From: a virus
Virus record (IMG/VR): IMGVR_UViG_3300021964_000303
Location: 1-31,214 of that record
DNA: 31,214 bases
Direction: 5' to 3' (one strand)
Positions 24,660 to 30,303 of the stretch are shown piece after piece (the first letter of the stretch is position 1; every line of letters starts with the position of its first letter). The position numbers and the translations under genes were made by a program. The notes below the pieces were generated by a model, which made no database searches, was not told the origin of the DNA, and saw only the letters and a list, made by a program, of their open reading frames with translations.

Positions 24660-25428
24660 TCTTAATGTCCTCGGTTATGGCTTCCTGAATACTTTGTGGT
24701 AGGTCGTCCCATTGTTTGTACTCGGTTTCCAGCTTGTCCCTGAGTTGTGGGTATTGTTCAATTGCAAAACCATGCCAGTTGATGGGTTCGATTGGAGTTG
24801 ATTTAATCTCGGTGTTTTGTATCTGCTGGTTGGCTTTAACCTTTGCGTGCCTTTCAGGTAACCAGTCGCAGCAAGCTTTCCTCCATGCTGCATTCCAGTC
24901 CTTGTAGATCTGCCCTTTAGATGTCGCCCAAAGCTCAAATATCTCGAAAGCTATATCTGGGTTCATGCTGTATTTTTCAGCAAGCGACATATCAAAATAT
25001 GACTTGTCAGGAATTTGTGTTCCACGCTTCCCACCTTTAGGGGGGATTATGGGGGGAGTATCTTGTTTGTCATTAACACTAGCACTTACATTGTCATTTA
25101 CATTAACATTATCATTGTCAGCTTTTTTGGGTTTTTCTAAAAAGGGTTGGGTTTTTTGGGTTTCCTGATTAACCGCTGGCTTCTTTGGCCTACCGCCCCT
25201 TTTCCCATTATCCCGTTGCTTTTTAATGTACTCAGAATACTTCTTGGTATCCCGCTTGATTTGCTGCTGCACCAATCCAAAGATTACATCCAGCACAAGA
25301 TCGTCGGTTGTTGGATTGTCTCCATTGGCATACTGCAAAATCATCTTCAGCAACCTGCCTGCTGTTTCGTCTGATAGCTTTTCCACAGTCGGCAGTAAGT
25401 CGTTATAAAGTATGAACGAGTTTTTCAT
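24649..25428 (-). CDS. Replication initiator / helicase-loader-like protein (DUF6291 N-terminus)
   Basis: 259 aa. The N-terminal part (about 1-80: SFILYNDLLPTVEKLSDETA, then KQRDNGKRGGRPKK) fits the DUF6291 replisome-organizer-like pattern. A low-complexity linker of Asn, Asp and Val (about 104-119) follows. The C-terminal Trp-rich half (WATSKGQIYKDWNAAWRKACCDW) resembles DnaT/replication-organizer tails. It precedes and overlaps the DnaB helicase, as expected for a protein that loads the helicase at the origin. No AAA+ motif is present. The start has no ribosome site and follows the structured leader. Confidence 0.7.
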   Translation of the reverse strand: MKNSFILYNDLLPTVEKLSDETAGRLLKMILQYANGDNPTTDDLVLDVIFGLVQQQIKRDTKKYSEYIKKQRDNGKRGGRPKKPAVNQETQKTQPFLEKPKKADNDNVNVNDNVSASVNDKQDTPPIIPPKGGKRGTQIPDKSYFDMSLAEKYSMNPDIAFEIFELWATSKGQIYKDWNAAWRKACCDWLPERHAKVKANQQIQNTEIKSTPIEPINWHGFAIEQYPQLRDKLETEYKQWDDLPQSIQEAITEDIKNDS

Positions 25429-25436
25429 ATCAAAAA

Positions 25437-25481
25437 TTAAACCTCGCAGGAAATCGTAGCAGTGGGCGATAAACTACCCAT
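25437..25481 (-). CDS. Possible 14-aa leader peptide in the initiator leader
   Basis: ATG at 25481 (GAG 5 bases upstream) opens a 14-codon frame ending at TAA 25437-25439, giving MGSLSPTATISCEV. It lies wholly inside hairpin B of the structured leader, so its translation would disrupt that fold. This is weak evidence; such short frames occur by chance. Confidence 0.2.
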   Translation of the reverse strand: MGSLSPTATISCEV

Positions 25482-25560
25482 TGATCTCAACTGCGAGGTT
25501 TGGTAAATATATTTAATCTTCATGGTCTATCATTCGGCCTGCTACAGCCGTAAGATTAAG
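25439..25560 (-). promoter_or_regulatory. Structured noncoding element with two hairpins and complementary loops
   Basis: Hairpin B: AAACCTCGCAG (25439-25449) and CTGCGAGGTTT (25491-25501), a perfect 11-bp stem. Hairpin A: TTAATCTT (25513-25520) and AAGATTAA (25552-25559), 8 bp, with an inner CGGC (25535-25538)/GCCG (25547-25550). The inner loop of A (CTGCTACA, 25539-25546) is complementary to CGTAGCAG (25455-25462) in the interior of B, 7 exact pairs plus one G-U. The AT-rich 25499-25520 lies between them. The element fills the leader of the initiator gene. A kissing-loop RNA regulator or an origin element are both possible. Confidence 0.6.
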
Positions 25561-25566
25561 TCACCT

Positions 25567-25594
25567 ACAGTAGTGCAGGCGGTAGTCGTGTCAA
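25567..25594 (-). promoter_or_regulatory. Putative promoter for the initiator/helicase genes
   Basis: On the minus strand TTGACA (25594-25589) is a perfect -35 hexamer, and TACTGT (25572-25567) follows after 16 bases as a partial -10 match. It sits just after the previous gene's stop and would give a ~130-nt leader containing both hairpins ahead of the ATG at 25428. The -10 region has an imperfect dyad (CACTACTGTAGGTG) that could be an operator. Confidence 0.5.
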
Positions 25595-25597
25595 GTT

Positions 25598-25912
25598 CTA
25601 GTTGGTTAGGATTGTTTCACTCCATTCCTTAACGTGTGATGCAATGATACTGCGACAATCACCCCTATCATAAATAGGTGGCAAATCTTTCTCTACGCAC
25701 TTGGTATTCCAGTAATCAGCAAGAGTACTCCCGAACTCGTTAGCAATGCGTGAGCAAAGGTCTGCAATGTGGTGCTCCTGTATTATGGGTGCGGAGTTTG
25801 CTAACTTCAATTGCTCATGCACGTATTGCAGGTGTGGATCTTCTACGCCATGCTCTAGTCTGCAATTAACTTCCGTAAGTAAGTGCTGTATTTGTTTTGG
25901 TTGGTTTTTCAT
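25598..25912 (-). CDS. Hypothetical early protein
   Basis: 104 aa, alpha-helical, two internal Cys and several His, no domain recognised. It is upstream of the initiator promoter and 6 bases downstream of a zinc-binding-type small protein. Its start context (AACCAACTATG) has no ribosome site, as for many genes of this operon. Confidence 0.72.
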   Translation of the reverse strand: MKNQPKQIQHLLTEVNCRLEHGVEDPHLQYVHEQLKLANSAPIIQEHHIADLCSRIANEFGSTLADYWNTKCVEKDLPPIYDRGDCRSIIASHVKEWSETILTN

Positions 25913-25918
25913 AGTTGG

Positions 25919-26122
25919 TTACTTAGGTTCATATTCATCGCAGTAGCAGTGCTTTTCTGGCCCGACACTAGCACCTAGCGATGTCATTTTGGTACAATTG
26001 TGGTAAACCTTCTCAGGCAGATACCGATGTTCCGTAGTGGTGAAGTATTTGCATGCCTCACAACACTCGAACACACTGCCTTCACGATAGCGTAGTTGTT
26101 CTTTAATCTCCTTATTGTTCAT
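25919..26122 (-). CDS. Small Cys-rich (zinc-binding type) protein
   Basis: 67 aa with cysteines in C-C-x-x-C (about 20-24) and later C-T, C-Y-C (about 43, 58-60), plus several His. This could bind zinc in a compact fold. Overlaps the upstream gene's end by 11 bases. The role could be a regulator or host-takeover protein, but none is demonstrated. Confidence 0.65.
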   Translation of the reverse strand: MNNKEIKEQLRYREGSVFECCEACKYFTTTEHRYLPEKVYHNCTKMTSLGASVGPEKHCYCDEYEPK

Positions 26123-26342
26123 GAGTAACTGCCAGCCCGATGAGGTTGTAATGCTTGCGATTTAGCTCATCCGCTGCATCCATAGCCTGAGCTGTTGTCG
26201 CCCACTGTTCACGTTCTGCTGGATTAAATGGGGTGAACTGCATTGAGTTGTCATCCCCATTAATGATGTACGTGCCATAGTCTGACACTGCACCAATGCA
26301 GTTGTTTGACATCTCCTGCCATATTAGTTGTTTTGGTTTCAT
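26112..26342 (-). CDS. Small hypothetical protein
   Basis: 76 aa, ends ...LAVTHEQ, with a DYGTYIINGDD beta segment (about 21-31) and a helix near the end. The layout (beta hairpin then Ala-rich helix) resembles small phage proteins with an unknown role. No ribosome site. Not recognised. Confidence 0.68.
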   Translation of the reverse strand: MKPKQLIWQEMSNNCIGAVSDYGTYIINGDDNSMQFTPFNPAEREQWATTAQAMDAADELNRKHYNLIGLAVTHEQ

Positions 26343-26348
26343 AGTTTC

Positions 26349-26435
26349 TTAGTTTTGGTTAAAAGTGAAGCAAGCCAGCACCTTAGCCGCTCTAGCGAAT
26401 CCCTTCGCTGTAATCGTTTCCGTACTTACCGACAT
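26349..26435 (-). CDS. Possible 28-aa micro-gene between exonuclease and the next gene
   Basis: ATG at 26435 is preceded by GCAGG at 8 bases and opens a 28-codon frame ending TAA at 26349-26351 (MSVSTETITAKGFARAAKVL then ACFTFNQN). It fills most of the 113-bp gap. A real ribosome site in an operon where most genes lack one is the main support. No homology can be claimed. Confidence 0.35.
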   Translation of the reverse strand: MSVSTETITAKGFARAAKVLACFTFNQN

Positions 26436-26455
26436 AGTGCTGACCTGCAAATTGA

Positions 26456-27103
26456 TTAGAACAATATCCTGTCTGTGATGTACTCTAATATCTCGACATC
26501 AGTCTTGAGATATTCCATTGCCATGCGTTGCTGCTCAGGAGATCCATGGTAATACTCGGCAAACTCCTTGCCTGATATGCCTCGCTTTCCTGGATGACCC
26601 AAAAACTTAGCCACCTTGTCAAGCCCAACCCACGCATCGGAGCCTCGCTTGCCATAAGACCAGATGAGCATGAGATCCTTAACACAGGAGTGCTCAAACC
26701 CTCGGTTATCATACAGCACAACAGGCACCAGATGACCAAGACCATGTAGGAATGCACGATGCCTGATGAATGGTAGGTCGAACCCTTTGAGGTTCCAGCC
26801 GCAGATATAGTGCTGATGGAACAGTTCGTTATTCAACCAGGGCAAGAACTCCGCCAGGACTTCCTTTTCATTGTCACCATGAATAGCAATATAGCCATTA
26901 CTGTGGTCATGCACTCCAATCGCCAGCACCTGACCCGTCATTGGACTAAGGGCAAGCTTGTCTTGATACACTGCCTCTGCCTCCTTGATCTTGGCTGCAA
27001 TCTTGGCAGGGTCTTTTAGGTGACTAATATTTACAGAGTCAGGATCAAACTCAGGGGCATTAGCCCATTTTTGTGTTTCAATATCTATATAGTTTCTTTT
27101 CAT
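26456..27103 (-). CDS. DEDDy 3'-5' exonuclease, PolB-exonuclease-like (PF10108 type)
   Basis: 215 aa. Exo I DIE (Asp7, Glu9), Exo II N104-x-x-x-FD109 within GWNLKGFDLPFI, and Exo III Y198-x-x-x-D202 in YLKTDVEIL are all present, so the DEDDy active site looks intact. Such enzymes remove nucleotides from 3' ends; in phage operons they act in proofreading or end processing during recombination. There is no polymerase domain: it is exonuclease only. It lies next to the SSB-like and ERF genes, consistent with a recombination role. Confidence 0.88.
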   Translation of the reverse strand: MKRNYIDIETQKWANAPEFDPDSVNISHLKDPAKIAAKIKEAEAVYQDKLALSPMTGQVLAIGVHDHSNGYIAIHGDNEKEVLAEFLPWLNNELFHQHYICGWNLKGFDLPFIRHRAFLHGLGHLVPVVLYDNRGFEHSCVKDLMLIWSYGKRGSDAWVGLDKVAKFLGHPGKRGISGKEFAEYYHGSPEQQRMAMEYLKTDVEILEYITDRILF

Positions 27104-27112
27104 TGGTTCTTA

Positions 27113-27472
27113 TTAGAATGGTGCTACATCATCAGTGTTTGGCGTAAATGGAGCAGGTTGTCCCTGTGCTGGTTGTGGTGCAGCTTGCTCGCCAGTGTCA
27201 ATCTTCCAGACTCGTTTACCTTCAAACCACTTCCCGTTCCATTCACGATCAGAAATAGACCAGTGCAGGGTGATGGTCTTGCCCTTAGATAAGCCAGCAA
27301 GAACTTGGTAAAACTTATCATGGAGTTTGCCAAAGAACTCGAACTTTGCATAGGTCGGGTACTCTGGCTTATCGGTCACATCGAGAATGATGCTCTGCTT
27401 TGTTGCTTCACCCGCCTGTTCTGGCTGGGTGATTTCGTGGATTGCTCCTGTTGTGGTGTAATTATTACTCAT
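27113..27472 (-). CDS. DUF3127 single-strand-binding-like protein
   Basis: 119 aa. Residues about 8-92 match the DUF3127 pattern (EQAGEATKQSIILDV, YAKFEFFGKLHDKF, WSISDREWNGKWFEGKRVWK), an OB-fold-like family related to SSB. A Gln/Pro linker (about 93-112) is followed by the acidic tip TDDVAPF, which resembles the DDDIPF end of bacterial SSB that recruits partner proteins. It lies between ERF and exonuclease genes, where a phage SSB is expected. It probably coats single-stranded DNA during recombination and replication. Confidence 0.82.
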   Translation of the reverse strand: MSNNYTTTGAIHEITQPEQAGEATKQSIILDVTDKPEYPTYAKFEFFGKLHDKFYQVLAGLSKGKTITLHWSISDREWNGKWFEGKRVWKIDTGEQAAPQPAQGQPAPFTPNTDDVAPF

Positions 27473-27608
27473 GTTCGTATGGGTATTTGATTGCTTGGCG
27501 TTTGCGGTATTGTTTGTTTGAATGGAGCAGCCCCCATCCGATGAGAGTTGTGAGCAGTGTCCATGGTATGGCTACTGCTAAGATGATCTGATAGAGTTCG
27601 AGTTCCAT
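27465..27608 (-). CDS. 47-residue single-span membrane protein
   Basis: The frame from ATG 27608 to TAA 27465-27467 gives 47 aa. Residues 6-29 are hydrophobic (LYQIILAVAIPWTLLTTLIG), then a basic tail with NKQYRKRQ. Its ATG overlaps the ERF stop (TAATG) and its stop overlaps the DUF3127 start by 8 bases (ATGAGTAA), an exact fit. A charged cytoplasmic tail after one span is a common plan for small phage membrane proteins. The location between recombination genes suggests a moron or a membrane-tethering partner; function unknown. Confidence 0.78.
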   Translation of the reverse strand: MELELYQIILAVAIPWTLLTTLIGWGLLHSNKQYRKRQAIKYPYEHE

Positions 27609-28213
27609 TATTTCTTGCCTTTCAAGTTGATTTGATGCTGGCGAGCATTCTCAAGTACCTTCTGAGGGTCTGCAATGATCTCAGAACGCCACTTCTGCAC
27701 GTCATCGAACCCTTGCCCTACTTTAATCGCCTTAACGCTCACAAGGTAGCTTAGAACGATCTCACCCTCGGCTCCGAATGCCTCGACAGTCTTCTGTGGC
27801 AGGCCAATCTTGCCTTTGCCTTGCGTGACAGGCTTAGAGTCGCCTTGTGATGCTTGATTTCCATCATCGTCCTCATCTACTGGACAAACTCCAGTAGCAG
27901 AAAGCCAAAGCATTCGCCTTGCGTAGGTTTGGGCGGACTTGAGTTGCTGAGGATTACTTACGTCCTTACACCGCAACTCAATTGAGCTATATAACTCTTC
28001 GCCTGACTCAGTGTGAATCAGTGTTAGTTTTTGGAGATCCGCATCGGAGTATTCCAATACAGCAATGCCTTGTTTACTGAACACTGGACGGCACTGCTTG
28101 ATGATCGTGTCCAATGTTGCGTAGTTGCTACGGAAGTGCGGATTGACCGCATTGTTTTCGATTACAGGCATCTCGTTATGAGCCTGTAATAGTGCTTTTG
28201 CTAGTTCTTTCAT
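27608..28213 (-). CDS. erf: ERF family single-strand annealing recombinase
   Basis: 201 aa. The N-terminal ~125 residues follow the ERF superfamily pattern (LAKALLQAHNEM, NPHFRSNYATLDTIIKQCRP, then KSAQTYARRMLWLSATGV near 92-109, then an acidic DEDDDGNQ). ERF proteins anneal complementary single strands and form rings, working with an exonuclease and SSB. All three are adjacent here. The C-terminal part (about 125-201) is lysine-rich and linker-like. Start context TAATCCTATG lacks a ribosome site, as for other genes with this leader. Confidence 0.88.
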   Translation of the reverse strand: MKELAKALLQAHNEMPVIENNAVNPHFRSNYATLDTIIKQCRPVFSKQGIAVLEYSDADLQKLTLIHTESGEELYSSIELRCKDVSNPQQLKSAQTYARRMLWLSATGVCPVDEDDDGNQASQGDSKPVTQGKGKIGLPQKTVEAFGAEGEIVLSYLVSVKAIKVGQGFDDVQKWRSEIIADPQKVLENARQHQINLKGKK

Positions 28214-28253
28214 AGGATTATCTTAGGTTTGGGTTTAGAGACATGTAGGAATT

Positions 28254-28499
28254 TCATGAATTGCCTTGCGTGTCAAGAAATAGTTTTTTCTTAGGTTCCT
28301 TTACATGGATCACCATTTCCCTGGTGAAGTATCGGTGCTGGCAATGCTGGCACTTGCGTTCTCGCACGATGCCATTGTTAAAGCCTGCTATTTGGCCTTG
28401 ACGGACACATGGATGACCATGCTCGTTGTCGGTGTTTTCTGACAGTTCTCTTGTGTCAATAACGGAGAGTTTGGTTCGACATATAGTGCAGTATTTCAC
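28254..28499 (-). CDS. NrdR-like zinc ribbon protein without the ATP-cone
   Basis: 81 aa, starting at GTG 28499 with AGGA 8 bases upstream. Cys4-x2-Cys7 and Cys50-x2-Cys53 form a zinc ribbon, and VIDTR (13-17), VRERKC (45-50) and RYFTREMVIHV (56-66) closely follow the N-terminal DNA-binding domain of the ribonucleotide reductase repressor NrdR (VIDSR, RRRRQC, RFTTFE). The ATP-cone that makes up the rest of NrdR is absent. A spacer of about 20 residues is inserted between the cysteine pairs. It could bind NrdR boxes in the host or phage, without nucleotide sensing. Confidence 0.72.
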   Translation of the reverse strand: MKYCTICRTKLSVIDTRELSENTDNEHGHPCVRQGQIAGFNNGIVRERKCQHCQHRYFTREMVIHVKEPKKKLFLDTQGNS

Positions 28500-28576
28500 A
28501 ATAATAGTCCTTCCACCTTGCGTGACAGGTTCTCATGGTTATGGATTGATAGTATTATTTCAACTGAGTAGATCAT
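28496..28576 (-). CDS. Possible 26-aa micro-gene bridging two early genes
   Basis: ATG at 28576 overlaps the stop of the upstream gene (ATGA at 28573-28576), and its TGA (28496-28498) overlaps the GTG start of the NrdR-like gene (GTGA). It translates as MIYSVEIILSIHNHENLSRK and ends in VEGLLL. The double overlap makes coupling likely, so translation of this frame could deliver ribosomes to the next start. A GGAAGGA near its end serves the next gene. Confidence 0.45.
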   Translation of the reverse strand: MIYSVEIILSIHNHENLSRKVEGLLL

Positions 28577-28938
28577 GATGCAACCCTCATATCGTGACAA
28601 AGGTTCCCAATTTGCTCGTCCGTTAGATCTTGATTAAAGACCATGCCCAGTCGAACAAGAATCCAATACAAATCCTTGTCTGTATATGCAGACAAGGGAC
28701 TTAGGTCCATTTCCTCTAGTCGTCCTGCTACACCGAAGTAATGAGGGCTCAATATGAACTCGGTAGTGGAGCGACTCCTAACCACTGGCCCCTCGGCCTG
28801 CTTAGGCGGGATCACTATAACTTCCTCCAGCGTTAGCTGGATCTCTTCACACTCAAGCAATGTACTAAAGTTGACTGTATCATGGTTTACCCATTTGGTG
28901 TTCATTTGTTTAATAGCTAGTGTTTTCATGTTTTTCAT
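28573..28938 (-). CDS. Hypothetical early protein behind a conserved leader
   Basis: 121 aa, not recognised; beta-rich middle (TLEEVIVIPPKQ) and a C-terminal helix with CHDMRVAS. Translation could begin at M1 or M4 (MKNMKTL). M1 is favoured because the leader repeat ends exactly there, as at 29318. The leader before it is identical over 33 bp to that of the gene at 29007. Confidence 0.7.
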   Translation of the reverse strand: MKNMKTLAIKQMNTKWVNHDTVNFSTLLECEEIQLTLEEVIVIPPKQAEGPVVRSRSTTEFILSPHYFGVAGRLEEMDLSPLSAYTDKDLYWILVRLGMVFNQDLTDEQIGNLCHDMRVAS

Positions 28939-28961
28939 AGGATTATTTTTGAGTTATTGGT
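28929..28961 (-). repeat. 33-bp leader repeat, copy 1
   Basis: The + strand sequence at 28929-28961 is identical to 29309-29341. It spans the start codon (28936-28938) and reads on the minus strand as CCAATAACTCAAAAATAATC then CTATGAAAAAC. It contains no Shine-Dalgarno site, so it may be a shared translation-initiation or regulatory leader. Confidence 0.85.
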
Positions 28962-29006
28962 AAAAAATTGGTCCAGTTAATTGGCGAATTGCATTGCGTG
29001 ACTAGA

Positions 29007-29318
29007 TTACGAACAGCAACCGCAGCATGGTGCGTCTTCACAACGTCCGTTTTTGTTTTGGTAGACGTAAGACCCTGTGCTGGGAATGTAAGCACTCCAG
29101 GACTGATATTTACTGCTTCCAGATTGAGAGGCTGCATAAATACCAGCGGCATCGCCTTCATCACCCCAAGAAAGCTCTAAGGCTTCACTTGCGGTCAATG
29201 GTTTGCATTCTAAACAAGTGCAGCTCCACTTGCGTCTCCTGAGTTTTTTAATTGTACCCATACCAGGGTTTACTTTCGTTCCACATTGGGAACATTTTGA
29301 TGCGTATTTGTTTTTCAT
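29007..29318 (-). CDS. Cys-rich hypothetical protein (zinc ribbon N-terminus, Cys-cluster C-terminus)
   Basis: 103 aa. Cysteines C9-x2-C12 and C33-x-C35-x2-C38 form a zinc-ribbon-like unit at the N-terminus, with KKLRRRKW between them that suits nucleic-acid binding. The C-terminal end is GRCEDAPCCGCCS, five cysteines in eleven residues. The middle is Ser/Tyr-rich. The two cysteine regions probably bind metal. Function unknown; a small DNA- or RNA-binding early protein is plausible. Confidence 0.68.
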   Translation of the reverse strand: MKNKYASKCSQCGTKVNPGMGTIKKLRRRKWSCTCLECKPLTASEALELSWGDEGDAAGIYAASQSGSSKYQSWSAYIPSTGSYVYQNKNGRCEDAPCCGCCS

Positions 29319-29341
29319 AGGATTATTTTTGAGTTATTGGT
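29309..29341 (-). repeat. 33-bp leader repeat, copy 2
   Basis: Identical to 28929-28961, including the start codon at 29316-29318. The next bases differ in one position and then continue similar (TAAAAAATTGG versus TGAAAATTTGG). Confidence 0.85.
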
Positions 29342-29369
29342 GAAAATTTGGCCCATCCCACCCATCCAA

Positions 29370-30260
29370 CTATTCACCCTTAATCCAGCTTACTGCTTGA
29401 ATGAATGCATCATAAGTTAGGAAGAATCCTTCTTTAATGCCTATTTCAGTATTTCCAGTTTCCTTTACTCCTAGGATGCCGAATTGCTGCGGCCCGTCCA
29501 AGAACCTCAAATCAGTATCATCAAAGCTTTGGGTATTTGGAAGGGAAAGAACCCTTGCAACATCAGCCTTTACGATAGGAAACGCTATTTTTTGTCCCCT
29601 TGCTAATGCATTGCGATAGTGCTGTAATCGACCACTAGAGAATCCACCCCAACTAAATGTGATGTGGTGATTGTCAGAACCAGTATTATTCGGGTTCTTT
29701 GTATAGTCGTAGAATTGCACCTGCGGAAAACTTGCAATCAGGTCACTAAAATCAACATCACTGGTACAATTCAAGCGAACGCAAAACTTGCGTCCTTCCT
29801 TTTTTGCCTTGCGGTTCCCTGAAATAATTTCAGCACTTAGAATCTTGTAAGCGATATCCTTCCTAAATTCGAGAGTCCAGGATTTCAAGATTCTTGCTAT
29901 ATCAATTGAATTATGGCCAGAACGTTTCTCGATCAGATTATGGCCAGATTCATCTAAACAAGCCGCCTCACATCCATTGCAACTAAACGTGCATAGATCC
30001 TTTCCAGACTTGCCAGCGGGCGATAGGTAAAGACCTAGGCTATCGAACCCTTGCAAAGAACCTTTCACAAGCTTTTGCGAACTGTTTACGCTTGCAAAGT
30101 AGGAGACTCCTACCGCTTCCAATAAGGCTGTTTTGGACTGCTCAATCTCAATAGATTCCAGGAAGGACTGCACTCGCAATCTAAGTTTAAGCTTTTCAAC
30201 GGGTAAAGTAGCTAACAAGAACTCATCAGCCAATTTTCTAAGTGTATGTTCGTTTTTCAT
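29370..30260 (-). CDS. GP88-like protein with a CxxxCxxC cluster
   Basis: 296 aa from the ATG at 30260. A GTG at 30314 would add 18 residues but overlaps the previous gene by 11 bases, and the ATG has the leader used by other genes of this operon (ACTCTAAAAAT upstream). Residues 78-101 contain YLSPAGKSGKDLCTFSCNGC and then EAAC: Cys90, 94, 97 and 101. Later strands VRLNCTSDVDF, FYDYTKNP and HITFSWGG resemble the GP88 family of phage proteins of unknown function. The pattern could hold an Fe-S or zinc site. Confidence 0.6.
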   Translation of the reverse strand: MKNEHTLRKLADEFLLATLPVEKLKLRLRVQSFLESIEIEQSKTALLEAVGVSYFASVNSSQKLVKGSLQGFDSLGLYLSPAGKSGKDLCTFSCNGCEAACLDESGHNLIEKRSGHNSIDIARILKSWTLEFRKDIAYKILSAEIISGNRKAKKEGRKFCVRLNCTSDVDFSDLIASFPQVQFYDYTKNPNNTGSDNHHITFSWGGFSSGRLQHYRNALARGQKIAFPIVKADVARVLSLPNTQSFDDTDLRFLDGPQQFGILGVKETGNTEIGIKEGFFLTYDAFIQAVSWIKGE

Positions 30261-30303
30261 AAAAATATTTTTAGAGTCAAGATTCAAGATGGAGGTATTT
30301 AAA

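Noticed and set aside
28939-28971. Leader peptide in the 33-bp repeat
   Set aside because: The frame reading TNNSKIIL in copy 1 has an upstream stop before any ATG, so it is not a shared coding leader.
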